DNA of 64,000 nucleotides from Salticus scenicus (taxonomy: Eukaryota; Arthropoda; Arachnida; Araneae; Salticidae), in NCBI GenBank assembly GCA_963930645.1, contig OZ005657.1, positions 49,353,153 to 49,417,152 on the forward strand. The letters are read 5' to 3'. Shown in pieces: positions 21,269 through 31,720 of the stretch (position 1 is the first letter of the stretch; every line of letters begins with the position of its first letter). The position numbers and the translations under genes are program-made. A model generated the notes under the pieces. That model saw only the letters and a program-made list of their open reading frames with translations. It was not told the DNA's origin and searched no databases.

Positions 21269-21990
21269 ATTTTTAAGCTCAAAAATCAAATATTTCACAT
21301 TGTGAAAATTCGCATTTTACAACCTCAAAATAAAATATTAAAAATTTTAAGAAATAATTTTTAAAAAGCGATAAATTGTTTAATAGTTGTGAAGTTTCTG
21401 AATGTGAAAACGGAATTTAAATTAGTATATATTAGTTAATAAGTATAATGAATTATATATTAGTTAATAAGTTATAATGGGGCGAAATTCTCCATAGAAT
21501 AACATTGGCTCTGATTTCTGGGGACGATATGTGGAGAGGCCTCTTAAGTTATATATTTCTTTAGTTTTTTAATTGGTGATTGAAAAATCTTCTGTATTTT
21601 CCAAGTCGTAAATATTTATTTTTACTTTTAGTTAACGTTTAAAACGAATTTTACAATTTGAAAAATTAAATTTATTTTAATTTTTTATTCAAGATACTGT
21701 GTTTGGAAATTGACACGTACAATTTTGTTTCGATGCTGTATAAAAAAATATACATGTAAAAATATATGACCTCACAAATGTTACAGAAGAAGAAATTAAA
21801 TTTAAAAAAATACTGTTGAAATATTAAAAAATATGAGTATGTGAGTTAGGAAAAATTTAGAGGCATTCTTGATTATGCATATCCTTCGTCTAATAAAATA
21901 TCGCAAAATTATGATGAAAATGAGTATACAACTGAACTGCCTCTTAAAGATGTGAAACATAAAAATAAATATATATATATATATTATGAG
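20629..21990 (+). repeat. Dispersed repeat alpha (copy of 53755-54870)
   Basis: Shared phrases in the same order at 20.6 and 53.8 kb: ccttaaagcgcatac, agaatattgtgaaa, agtcaaatttat, ggcgagcaacatcctttcc, gaatttcttgcaaaacaaat, gttgcaaatatttaaattgc, ttaacgttt and attacagaagaagaaattaa-like. The two copies carry different insertions: a TTAA MITE here (21071-21547) and a TA MITE at 53.8 kb. A weak coding impression (LKAHTQNIVKEITEILL-like in the other copy) remains unassigned. Confidence 0.75.
21071..21547. mobile_element. TTAA MITE, 477 bp, with a paralogous empty site
   Basis: The left end TTAAGGGGACTCTCTGCC and right end GTGGAGAGGCCTCTTAA are inverted repeats, continuing inward through gctaatgttattctatggg and its complement. 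The interior is a long A/T palindrome. The sister repeat at 54422-54425 has a single TTAA (gacttttaagttac) at the matching place, so the TTAA duplication is directly supported. Confidence 0.88.
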
Positions 21991-22616
21991 CATGAGACTA
22001 TAAGAAGAAGGTTCTAAATTACTTGCATAATGTGAATTCTGGAAATTCATGTCGCAGTTCAAAAAGTATCCAAACGAAATTTAAATATGTAAAAAAAATA
22101 CGTGAATTGTATCACTTAAAGAAATAAATAGAAAATGTAACTAATCGCAGATAAAAAAGGAAGAAATAAAAACTTTTTTTCTTGGGGAGGGAGGGGGAGG
22201 AGTAGAATTATAGCTAATGAAGCGGAGACAACCCAGTTATGCTCCCCTAACCCCTATGTCCGAGTTGCGCTCCCTACAACACCCCCCCCCCTCTCTCTAA
22301 AAATGACAACCTAGTTGCTCCGTCCACTTCTTACCTCATCAGGGTATATCACCGGGTTTCACCTGGAAACCCCCCGTATGTATAAGAAACTTGAAAAATT
22401 GAAAGTAAGATGTTTAATTCAAAATTTTAGGAAAATAAAACTTGTGTATTTTCTTTTTCTTAAGTAATTAGAGTATTCATATTGTGTACGATCTTCCGTT
22501 TTATAATTAAAATGAATAATATAGTAATATTAAAAACATACTTTTCATGTATGACATTGTTATACTGAAAAATAGTAATGATAATAATAATCGCATTACA
22601 CATTAAAGCACATTAA
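21991..22616. other. Non-coding stretch before the Copia element
   Basis: I see no gene. It contains a G-rich and then C-rich patch at about 22180-22320. Confidence 0.5.
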
Positions 22617-22633
22617 CTTTTTAAATCTTCACA
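22617..22633 (+). repeat. Possible remnant of the 5' LTR end
   Basis: Sixteen of 17 bases equal the last bases of the 3' LTR, and the next bases (gc) also match. tggttctgatatag, just downstream, could be the primer-binding region, resembling initiator-tRNA-half sites used by copia elements; this is weak. The LTR upstream of it has been deleted or has diverged beyond recognition. Confidence 0.45.
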
Positions 22634-22729
22634 GCAAAGCGTGGTTCTGATATAGAACACGCTAGAATTGAAGTATTACTTGATTTTTATTTTGTTTTTA
22701 AATGAATCACGCGAAAGAGAAATCTAATA

Positions 22730-23284
22730 ATGGCAGCACGTGACGATAATACTAAATACTGCGTTGAGCCATTTGGTGGTAAAAAATTTGCTTTATTTAA
22801 GCGTCGTGTTGAAGCTATTTTTGCTGCGAAAGAACTTGATAATTATTTGGAAAATGAAGCTGATGTGACTAAAGATGCAGAAATCAGAGATTCGAAAAAG
22901 GCTTACGCTCTACTGTTAACCCTTCCAGATGATAGCATATTAGCAACCATGGCCACAGAATCAATTGCTTGTGAGATATGGACTAGTTTAAAAAAGAAAT
23001 ATCTAAAGGTTAATGCTGTAAGTCAAATCTTAGTTCGAAAGAAGTTTGCAACTTTGAAGAAACGCCGCGATTGTAGTATGCAACAACATAACAATGAGTT
23101 GCTAGCTATTGTGAATGATTTGCGACTTTCGGGTTCTGAAGTGAAAGACATTGGTGTAGTTATTTACTTGTTGATGTCATTACCTGCAGATTACGATGTC
23201 ATTAAATCAACTATTGATAATCAGCCGACTGAAACGCTAACGTTGGACTTTGTTATACAGAGACTTTTGAATGCTGAAAATTGA
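22730..23284 (+). CDS. Copia Gag (UBN2-type), ORF intact to a stop at the end of the capsid region
   Basis: The 184-residue frame starts MAARDDNTKYC and contains KRRVEAIFAAKEL, the conserved W of EIWTSLKKKYL at about residue 84, and a run of helices ending VIQRLLNAEN. This is the order of Copia Gag capsid (UBN2/retrotran_gag-like) domains: capsid first, then nucleocapsid. A stop at 23282 separates it from the zinc-knuckle region that would normally continue in the same polyprotein, so the product lacks its RNA-binding part. Confidence 0.8.
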   Translation: MAARDDNTKYCVEPFGGKKFALFKRRVEAIFAAKELDNYLENEADVTKDAEIRDSKKAYALLLTLPDDSILATMATESIACEIWTSLKKKYLKVNAVSQILVRKKFATLKKRRDCSMQQHNNELLAIVNDLRLSGSEVKDIGVVIYLLMSLPADYDVIKSTIDNQPTETLTLDFVIQRLLNAEN

Positions 23285-23352
23285 AATGTGAGAGAAACCC
23301 TGATAATATCGTTCTACCGTTTCAAGTGACAACATAGCTTTCAGCGTCGATA

Positions 23353-23480
23353 AGCGTGATATTATTTGCCACAAATGTAAAAATAAAGGTCTTGTTGCCA
23401 AGTTCTGTAAAAGGAAAATAGTTTGTTTTGGGTGTGGACCTGGACACCCAGGGCATTATAAAAAAGATTGCCGGTTTAAA
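23353..23480 (+). pseudogene. Nucleocapsid zinc knuckles of the Copia element (damaged)
   Basis: Two cysteine clusters follow in one frame. The first, CHKCKNKGLVAKFC, has Leu where the zinc-binding His belongs. The second, CFGCGPGHPGHYKKDC, has the right residues but two extra positions before the final His. These bind RNA in an active Gag; here the first is probably non-functional. Confidence 0.7.
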
Positions 23481-23540
23481 CAGAAACCAGATTTCAAAGA
23501 ATCAGCTGCAGTAACATTCATGGTTGGTGAGCCTGCTGAG

Positions 23541-24081
23541 AATTTAATTCTTGATTCTGGAGTATCTACACACATGACATGAGTAATAGAGGTGAGTGGT
23601 TTGAAGAAATTAAACCATTTTCTGGAACTGTTGCATGTGCTTTGAAAAAGGATATAGCTTAAAGGTGGAAGGCATTGGTACTATACCTGGAGTATTAAAT
23701 GGCAGAAAATTTTTTCTAAAAGATGTGTTGTATGTGCCCGAGTTAAATGGTCAATTAATTTCTGTTAAAAACATTCAAAAGGCTGGTTACGATGTAATTT
23801 TTTAAAATGACATTGCTGTTATGGAGAAGAATAGTGAAACTTTTGAATTTCCTAGGCTTAATAAGAAAGGACACTATGTGAGTCAATTTGAACCTATTAA
23901 AGCTTGATCATTCTCTGCAGAATTATGGCAGAGACGCTTAGGATATCCATGTAACAAAGTATTAAAACAAAGGGGTTTGCCGATTTCAGAGCCACTCTCA
24001 AGTTTTTGTGAAGAGTGTGTTATAGCAAAACATTCCAACACTCCCGTGAGCAAGGCCCTAGAAGCAGAGAACTTATCCCAA
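23541..24081 (+). pseudogene. Copia protease and GAG pre-integrase region (broken)
   Basis: The protease active-site motif is readable as LILDSGVSTHMT, where the usual form is LDSGATSHM, followed at once by a stop (tga at 23581). After several frame changes the pre-integrase zinc domain appears: LWQRRLGYPCNK, then FCEECVIAKHS, so the usual HRLGH has lost both histidines. Several stops exclude a functional polyprotein. Confidence 0.7.
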
Positions 24082-24591
24082 TGAGAATGATTCATACTGA
24101 CATCTGTGGTCCCATTGATTCAACCACTAGGGAAGGTGAAAAATATTTTATTACCCTCATTAATGACTGCTCAAGATTTTTGTGAAGTGCACCTCCTAAA
24201 ACACAAAAGTAACATTGTTGAAGTATTTAAACTGTTCATAAAGCAGAATTCTGACCTCTACAAAATTCGGTGTGATAATGCCAAAGAATATGTGTTTGGT
24301 GAACTGTCTCGTTACTGCAAGAAAAATGGTGTTATGATAGATCCTGCTCCGCCATATTCATCTCCTTTGAACGGCGTTGCTGAGAGAGCAGACGGATATC
24401 TTTTAGAGAAAGTTCGAGCTCTAATATATGAAGCAAAGCTCCCTAAATCATGTTGGGGCTATGCTGTACAGACTGCTGCATACCTAAAGAATAGGGTTCC
24501 AAACCAAACTATTGGAAAGCTACCTTATGAGCTCATATACGGTAAGCCACCCGATTTAAATAATATCAAGGTTTTTGGATATGATGCATAA
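24082..24591 (+). pseudogene. Copia integrase core
   Basis: The DDE triad of the integrase fold is visible: the first Asp in IHTDICGP, the second in IRCDNAKEY, and the Glu in NGVAERADG. The downstream block PKSCWGYAVQTAAYLKNRVP is typical of the Copia branch. It ends at a stop (24589) where the pol frame would continue. The reading frame continues without shift into the next ORF, so a single substitution separates them. Confidence 0.8.
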
Positions 24592-25725
24592 ATGAAAGTT
24601 CCTGACAATTTAAGAAAGAAGCTATACCCAAAATCTAAAAAGATGATTTTTATAGGTTACTCCATTATGGGTTATCGTTTATTGGATTCAGTCACAAATC
24701 ATTTTGTGGTATCTCGAAATGTGCATTTCAATGAAAAGAAGAAGTGTATCTTAGCTCAAGAGGGTTTATGCACAGAAGATGAAAATCATACTAATGAAGA
24801 TGTGATCCCTGATTCAAATGATGTGCAATCTAAAAGTGATGAAGAATGTACCAGACCAAGAAGAAATATTAAATTACCTGTCAAATTAAACGATTTCTTT
24901 GTGTATGCAGCTAATATAACTCTTGACTCTGTATCATTTGAGGATACAGAAACTTTGCCGAAAGAAGAACAAGTCTTATGGAGGAAAGCCATAAATGAGG
25001 AAATAGAGTCTCTCAAGAAAAATAAAGTGTGGAAGTTAGTTGATTTACCAAAAGACGAAAAACCAATGTCCTGTAAATGGGTGTTACGCATTAAACGAAA
25101 TAACACATATAAAGCTAGGCTGGATGCATGGAGTTTTGAGCAGAAGCCAGACAGAGATTTCTTTGAGACATATGCCCCTGTAGTTAGTGTAACATCACTG
25201 CGTCTTATGCTGGCAATAATGGTTCAAAAGAACCTAAAAATTTATACATTAAATGTAAAGACAGAATTTCTAAACGATGATCTTGACCAAACAATTTATA
25301 TGGAACAACCAGTAGGCTACAATGACAACAGTGGCCGTGTATGTAAGCTTTTCAAAAGTCTTTATGGACTTAAGCAAGCACCCAGACAATGGTTTAAGAA
25401 ATTCACAGATTTCCTAATTCACTTAAACTTCCAACAGCTGAATAATGAAGCATGCATTTTTGTGAGAAGATCTGAAGAGAATGAAATATTTGTTGTATTG
25501 TATGTGGATGATTTGCTGATTGCTGGCTCTAATGATACAGAGGTAGAAATTGTGATTCAGTTACTTAGAAGGGAATTTAAAATGTCCAAGTCTGAAGCTG
25601 CGAATGAATTTCTTGGAGTAAGTCTAAATTATTCCTGCAACGAACTTTTCTTAGGTCAAAAGGCTTATGTTGAAAGAATTTTAAATAGATTCAAGATGGT
25701 AGATTGCCATCAGATACACCTCTAG
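24592..25725 (+). pseudogene. Copia reverse transcriptase
   Basis: This 377-codon frame holds the end of integrase (KMIFIGYS) and the Copia RT domain (RVT_2). YAPVVSVTSLRLMLA, the fingers block KSLYGLKQAPRQW and the catalytic YVDDLLIAG at about 25500-25525 are all present. In motif A the first catalytic Asp of the usual LDVKTAFL is replaced: here TLNVKTEFL. Together with the frame breaks on either side this marks a dead polymerase. Confidence 0.85.
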
Positions 25726-25807
25726 TGCCTGTCAACTTCATCAGATTTTGTAAACGGTGAAAATTTCATGGACCTAACCGTGAACTTGTCGGTGCCTTGC
25801 TTTACCT

Positions 25808-26444
25808 ATGTCAATGACAACTCGTCCTGACATTTTATACTCAGTAAACTGCCTAAGTCAAATTCAAGAGCAGCCGACTAATACTGCTTGGGCTGGTTTG
25901 AAGAGAGTTCTTCGATATTTAAAAGGGACATCAGAACTGAAATTACTATATTGTATATCTGATAGTGACAATGTTGGGATTAATGTTTATGTTGATGTTG
26001 TTTCGGGGAGCAGATACGCATGATAGAAAATCGATTTCTGGGTATATTATTTTCTTGAATGATTGTCCTGTGATTTGGTCTGTCAAACATACAGCCATTG
26101 TTTTATCCTCAACAGAAGCAGAAATTTTGGCTTTAGCAAAAGCTGTTCAGAATTTAATTTTTCTTCATAATATCACTAAAGAAATCTTAGGGATTGATAG
26201 TATTAATGTTTCAGTCTATGAAGATAATCAGTCTGCAATTAAAGCCATATTAAATGAAAATAACTGTGCTAGGTTGAAACATTTGGATATTAAATTGAAA
26301 TATGTTAGGGATATTATAAAAATGCTTAATATAAATCTTGTATATGTTGCTACTGAAAATCAATTAGCTGATTTTTTTACAAAATGTTTACTTAAACCCA
26401 GATTGTGTTATTTAAGAAATAAATGTAAATTAATGTGTGATTAA
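25808..26444 (+). pseudogene. Copia RT tail and RNase H (frameshifted)
   Basis: MTTRPDILYSVNCLSQ opens the connection domain in one frame (to 26023). RNase H continues in another frame: DRKSISGYIIFLND, then STEAEILALAKA with the catalytic Glu, then YEDNQSAIKAI with an Asp, then the typical Copia tail ENQLADFFTKCL. A frameshift lies at about 26010. The stop at 26442 is followed directly by the polypurine tract. Confidence 0.8.
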
Positions 26445-26452
26445 GGGAGGGT
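26443..26452 (+). other. Polypurine tract of the Copia element
   Basis: aagggaggg directly precedes the TGTTGAGAA start of the 3' LTR. This is the normal position and composition of the plus-strand primer. Confidence 0.75.
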
Positions 26453-26662
26453 GTTGAGAATAATTACACTTACTGCCTAGTCTGTGTTATTAACTGTAAT
26501 TGTAAAATTGTTGTGCAGAGTTTGGCAGCACTGGCCGAGCGTAGGTTGTACTTGTAACTCGAAGTAAGTTGCGCTGCCATGTGATAGTGCGTGATTCAAA
26601 TCTAATTAAATTTAATGTATTTAAAGTATTACTGGCCTCTGATGTCTTTTTAAATCTTAACA
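26452..26662 (+). repeat. 3' LTR of the Copia element (about 211 bp)
   Basis: It starts TGTTGAGAATAATTACAC, a classic Copia LTR start, and ends aaatcttaaca, so it has the TG...CA form. The end was fixed by the match to 22617-22633. The length is short but in the family range. Confidence 0.75.
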
Positions 26663-26748
26663 GCGATTTTTTCCTGTGGGGGAAATCAGGATAAGGTATT
26701 CGTCCCCCTCTTTCCTGTGGATCTAGCGGAACTGAAACAGCGTATCAC

Positions 26749-27036
26749 CAGAGCCTGATTAAGGGGGAAGCACACATTATCTCCGCTCTCACCGGAATAT
26801 TTTTACAATTATTTTTTACTTCATGTCATAGAAATTCCACGCTTTGACGAGGAAATATTTTTTATAAAAAATGAACGGTGTAAAACAATCCAATTTACTC
26901 ATCGTTATTAGACACTGGAATTCATTTTAAAAAAAATTTTAATGAGAATTTTCTGTTTATTATAGGAGGAAAGTATTTGTTAAAAAATAACGGTGTAAGT
27001 ATAAATAATGTGTGCTTTCCCCTTAATCAGGCTCTG
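26749..27036. mobile_element. hAT MITE with perfect 8-bp target duplication, 288 bp
   Basis: The ends are CAGAGCCTGATTAAGGGGGA and TTTCCCCTTAATCAGGCTCTG without its first base, inverted repeats of about 32 bp with one indel. CGTATCAC flanks both sides (26741-26748, 27037-27044). CAG-starting ends and an 8-bp duplication are hAT hallmarks. There is no coding capacity. It lies 87 bp downstream of the Copia LTR. Confidence 0.95.
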
Positions 27037-27689
27037 CGTATCACAGCCACTATCGATGGACTTGATTCAGATATCTTAACACACGTTTCGGCGGAAATGG
27101 ATTACCGGCTCGATGTCGTGTGACTAAGGGGTCACATACTGCACATCTGTGACTGTCTCTAACAAAACTTAAAATAATCTAATACAATTCTGTTACAGGT
27201 AACATATAAAATCTTACGTTATTCTTGATTTATAGTGTATTGAAACTGTATATTTCTTTATGAATCACCCTGTAAAATGAAATGTTATTAGAATGTTTAA
27301 AAGCATGTTTTCTGTGAAAAATTGTGGGCATATAATTGATAATTAGTTTACACGGTTACACAAAATAATTCCAATATGTTATGTAATCTTTTTGTATGAA
27401 ATTCGGTACAAGTATTTATGAGATACAAAGAATTATTATATACTAGGAAATTTATATACTAGGAAAGTATATAAATATACACATATATAGAGATGGATAT
27501 AGACAGAGCGATAAATCGGAGGGTTGGGGGGGGGGGTGGCAGCCCCTCTCAGAAACGTATCTATTTATGTAACGAGTCAATCATATATGTGTATGTATAT
27601 ATATATAGAGAGAGAGAGAAACATGGAGAGATGCATGTGAGGATTGACCCGAAGAGACAGAAAGCAAAACGCTTGGATTAGGGGGCAAA

Positions 27690-27990
27690 CCAGTGTTATT
27701 GATAATATTTCTAGAATTAAGTTAAAATGAAGCTGGGATGGGCACATTTCCAGAGAAAATAATGGTAGATGGACTACCAAAGTCCTATTTTGTATACCGA
27801 GATATAACAAAAAACCGAGGAAAAGACCACTCTGTCGTTGGAGACGTAAAATTGTGAAGTTTGATAGAGGAGAATGGAGAATTTTTTTTTTAACAGAATG
27901 TATAACAGGCATACTAGGCGAGAAGTAGCAAAACCTCGACGATAGCTTCAGGACCCCAAGCCCAATCCCTTCCGAAGCTACGAGAACTTT
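27690..27990 (+). pseudogene. Non-LTR retrotransposon (LINE) fragment, C-terminal region
   Basis: With small frame changes the + strand reads KLGWA, then SRENNGRWTTKV and RPLCRWRRKIVKF, ending near RHTRREVAKPRR. This is the C-terminal pattern following reverse transcriptase in many insect LINEs (WAGH.AR...RWT.KV...RGRP..RW). The catalytic domain is absent and the piece is 5' truncated, as LINE insertions usually are. The clade cannot be fixed from this. Confidence 0.65.
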
Positions 27991-28027
27991 TTCTAATCGA
28001 TTCTGACCTTTTATTCCTTCCGGTTTC

Positions 28028-28029
28028 AG

Positions 28030-28063
<34 letters not shown>

Positions 28064-28375
28064 CACTTAACATTGTGAGTTTTTCTCCTTCTCGTCCCAC
28101 GTTTTTTCTATAGATTTTTAGCATTTTTTCCTCGATTTCTACGTTCTAAAGAGCCAAACTAGGTTGTTTGGCAAAGTGATTTGAAAAAAAAAATGTTATT
28201 TGCCCCTAAAAATTTGTCAAAGGGTAAGAAAGAAATTTTTATTTGTAACTGTATCTACAGTTATGCAATTGAAGAGAAACTAAAATACTCACTTAGGCAT
28301 TAATTAAATCAAATAGTATACTTTTAGCGAGATACAAGCTATTTGCACAAGTTTTTGTTTAATTTAGTCTTTGGG

Positions 28376-28406
<31 letters not shown>

Positions 28407-28450
28407 CACAATAAACCTAAACTTTCGTTATTACATTCTTTCATATAAAG
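28028..28450. other. Non-coding stretch with homopolymers
   Basis: A T-run at about 28037-28063 and an A-run at about 28376-28401 flank unremarkable AT-rich sequence. Confidence 0.6.
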
Positions 28451-28921
28451 TAAAGACACCAGTGTTCGCCACCCTTAAAATTTGCACCAGTATTCGCCCC
28501 CCTCACAAAAGACATGCAGAGTTGCCAACATTTTAATTTATTCCAGGGCATTTTTAGCCCCCCCCCCTTCCTCCCCTTATTTCATGCCACTTTTATTTGA
28601 AAAGTACTTTTTTTTTTCTTATTTTATCGTAGCTATATACTGAAGAATATTTTTCAATAAATAAAGTGGTGCGAAATAAAGGCGAGGCTACAAATGCTCC
28701 GGAATAAATTAAAATGTTGGTAACTATAGACATATTAAAATAAGCGTTTAATAACATCTACGAATTTGAATCCGCCCGCGTTAGATTCCCTAGAACCGGA
28801 GAATCTAGCTCGAGCGAATTGAAATTCACAGATGCTAATAAATGGTTATTTTAACATGTCTTTTTTGAGGGTGGAGAACACTGGTGCAAATTTTAGAGGT
28901 AGCGAACACTGGTGTCTTTAC
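28450..28921. mobile_element. TIR element with doubled caccagtnttcgcc motif, hosting a family A MITE
   Basis: The left end GTAAAGACACCAGTGTTCGC is followed 31 bases on by a second GCACCAGTATTCGCC. The right end is the inverse, with two complements of the motif at about 28872 and 28901. An inner palindrome (acatgtctttttt and aaaagacatg) completes the hairpin. The MITE at 28522-28727 splits the left arm at agacat. Confidence 0.8.
28522..28727. mobile_element. Nested family A MITE
   Basis: The ends are gttgccaacattttaattta and its complement. The flanks aagacatg and tagacata agree at 6 of 8 positions, fitting an 8-bp duplication of the host element's aagacatg. The interrupted arm of the host element resumes at its far side. 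Confidence 0.8.
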
Positions 28922-29479
28922 CTTAATGAAAATATGCAATAAAGTTAATCTGTAATAAGAGCTGCATAGTTTTTATTTTTCAATTACACATAAAATGAAA
29001 GAGAAACTAAATCACCAATATAATTAGCGTAAAATCTCCATAAGGATAAATAGTGTCATAGTTAATTATATATAGGACATCCTGTATTATTAACTTTATA
29101 ATGAATACTCATGCAGAATATGTTAGAATATTGAATTAGTATTTGGACACAAAATTTCTTCTGCCATACGTTTCCAAAACTAAATTATTATTTGGATTCA
29201 TATATTCCAATGTGTTTTTATGTGATCTAATACAAAAAATTTTATTTTAAAAATATTTGTTTCAAAAAAGAAAACTTTTTTTTTTTTTTTTAAACATACC
29301 TTCAGATAATTCGGAAAGTTTTTGTATTACACATTGCAGGCGGAAGACTGTGATCACAATTCTGAAGAAAAACAAGCCCCACATTTAGGTACATATCTAA
29401 ACTAAAATATTATTCAAAAGAAAGGGTTTAGCAAACTCCTGTTTAACTTTTTATGTTCCGTCGGCGTATATATATGGTA
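28922..29479. other. AT-rich non-coding stretch
   Basis: I see no gene or element. Confidence 0.55.
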
Positions 29480-29600
29480 GAGTTACCAACTTTTATAATT
29501 TATTCCGGAGCACTTTTAACCCCGCCTTTATTTCTCACCACTTAATTTGTAGAATATTTTTCTCCAATATATAACTACAAAAGTATGAGGAAAAGTTTCA

Positions 29601-29640
<40 letters not shown>

Positions 29641-29701
29641 GGTATGAATAAAAGGCGGGACTAACAATGCTCTGGAATAAATTACAAAAGTTGGCAATTG
29701 T
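29480..29701. mobile_element. Family A MITE with an expanded A-tract, plus a tail fragment
   Basis: agttaccaacttttataatt and attacaaaagttggca are the ends. The centre carries a run of about 35 A at 29604-29638, absent from the other copies. A second right-end fragment (gctacgaaataaattagcaa) follows at 29710-29757. Confidence 0.75.
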
Positions 29702-29757
29702 GTATAGGTCAAAAGTGAGTACTAAGAATGCTACGAAATAAATTAGCAATACTGGCA

Positions 29758-30348
29758 TGTATATCAAGTTACATGAAATTCCGGATGTAGTAATTAAGTT
29801 TTCGAAGTTGTTTTTAAGAAAATATAAATCAAACTATTTTAATAAAACTCAAATTTTATTTAAAATTTATAAATTCCTATAATAATCATTCTTTTCAAGA
29901 GTTTTACAGATTCATTACATTTCTTATTCTCATTTCTTATTCTCATTTCTGAATTCTCGATGTTATAAAATGACTTGTATTCAATACAAAATGGCTTGTA
30001 TTCTATCTAAATTCTGTACATATCGGGGTATAAACATTTATTATAGTTTGTATAAGAAATTATGAAAACAAGACTACATGTTTAATTAAAAGACTCGAAA
30101 CTGGTAGGAAAATGAGTTTTGCGAATTTCTATGGTATTTATGAATTGCTTGTATTTATGAAATATCATTAATTAAACGACAAATTATTGTTAGTATGAAA
30201 CACTAATAAGTAATAAAGTGTATAAAATTTACAAATCATTCGAATTTCTTCCTTTCCGAATATACTAGATGATGCAAAAAAAAAATATGATACGGTTGTT
30301 AGGAGGGCATGGGAAAACAGAGCCATGTCATTTAGCGTTGCTAATCGG
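29758..30348. other. AT-rich non-coding stretch
   Basis: I see no gene. Confidence 0.55.
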
Positions 30349-30361
30349 CGAAATCACAATT

Positions 30362-30597
30362 TTAACCCTTTTCCAGTCCTATTTAATTTCACCCCTCTGG
30401 TCAGTGTTGCCAATTTTATTCAATATCCACCACTAAATTTTAATTGTAACGGTTGCCTAATCACTTGAAAGGTAATTCGACCATTACGTATATCAAATAT
30501 CACTTCTTATAATTATTGGTGGTAGTTGAATAAAAATGTCCCTAAATTTGGTAACACTTTAGAGCATTAGGGCTGGGAGAGGGTTAAAGGTAGAGAT
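30362..30597. mobile_element. TTAA MITE (TTAACCCTTTTCCAGTCC ends), nested
   Basis: The left TTAACCCTTTTCCAGTCC and right tagggctgggagagggttaa are inverted repeats with TTAA at the borders. It carries the hAT-like MITE at about 30402-30559 inside. Confidence 0.75.
30402..30559. mobile_element. hAT-like MITE (CAGTGTTGCC family), nested
   Basis: CAGTGTTGCCAATTTTATTC at the left and gaataaaaatgtcc with ggtaacact at the right. The interior (taattgtaacggttgcctaa) is the complement of that of the element at 1223-1366. The duplication is not visible. Confidence 0.65.
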
Positions 30598-30600
30598 GTA

Positions 30601-31720
30601 AAAAACCCGGAAATTTTGATTCAGGGGAATAAACATGGGAATTTTCGGGTTTAAACCGGTAATTTTGGGAACATTGGAAACTTTGATGGGAAGAAACTTA
30701 TACTGAATGTTTAGATTTAATTTTATTCTTTGAAGTGCACAAACAACTTATTTCATTATCTTTTTTATTCTACTTGCTTAAATGAAAGTGATATCGAAAA
30801 TTATGTGACTATTTTATAAAAAATAATAAAAGATTAAACATGTATGTTATTAACAATAATAAATTATGAAGTTTTGTTTGCCTGTTTAAATAACTTTTAG
30901 AACTTTTCCTTTTTATTATTATTATTATTAATGAATACCATAATAAAATATGTTATAAAAAATAATACAATGAAATTAAATTATGATAAAAAAAGTTTAA
31001 AAATTATGAAATTTTCTTTTATTGATTTAACAAAATTTCACATAAATTGATGAAATTTTGTTATAATCAGTTAAAGAGCACGAGGAACAAAATAGAACAT
31101 CAGTTCTTCGGTTATTAAAAATTCCAGCAATAATTTTTGAATGCATTGGATTAATACATAAAATTTTCAATAGCTAATAATTAACAATTCAGATGTTATT
31201 TATTTATTTATTGCATGTTAATATTGTTGAAATTTTAATTGAAATAATATTTTTCAGTGTAATATTATTAATCATTTTAGTGAACACAGGTTATTTCGGA
31301 ACATTTCTGTTTTATTTTTGAAATAAAATATTCAAGATTTACATTCATAGATATATACAACTAAAACATGATGAGCTTCGACTGCCATAAAAAAGAAGTG
31401 TTACTTTGATATACAGTCAGAACTAAGATGTAAATACACGGTCTGTTAATGAAATTTTATACTAGTAATTTTTAATTTTGTAGACGTTAAAAGCACAATT
31501 TTAAAGTCTAAAAATCATAAAAACCAACTAAGTGTAAGATAACATTTTGGAATGCCATAAAACACCTCTAATATTGGTTAAAAAAAAAAAAATTGCGAAA
31601 TTCACAACTTTTGAAAACTTTCAAAATTCCCTTGTTTTGGAAACTTTCAAAATTCCCTTCCCAAAAAACCGGGTTTATTCCCTGGTTTAAACCCGGGTTT
31701 TTTCCCCGCTCACATCCCTA
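30601..31720. mobile_element. hAT-type non-autonomous element, 1,120 bp, perfect 8-bp duplication
   Basis: The ends TAGAGATGTAAAAAACCCGG and the complement of TAGGGATGTGAGCGGGGA form inverted repeats rich in cccgg and gggaatttt motifs. GTTAAAGG flanks both sides (30593-30600, 31721-31728). The inside is AT-rich without a transposase frame. The ends recall hAT elements that start (C/T)AGGGATGTG. Confidence 0.9.

Larger units (their letters stand above)
22617..26662 (+). mobile_element. Decayed Copia (Ty1/copia) LTR retrotransposon
   Basis: Gene order is Copia: gag, zinc knuckle, protease, integrase, reverse transcriptase, RNase H, then a polypurine tract and a 3' LTR. The left LTR is nearly gone: only ctttttaaatcttcaca (22617-22633) matches the LTR 3' end (26646-26662). 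The pol frame has several stops and frame changes, so the copy is inactive. The absence of a 5' LTR prevents finding a target duplication. Confidence 0.9.

Noticed and set aside
22730..23284. Domesticated host gene derived from Copia gag
   Set aside because: The frame sits in its original element with the decayed pol behind it. There is no sign of a new promoter or intron, and an open gag alone is weak evidence.
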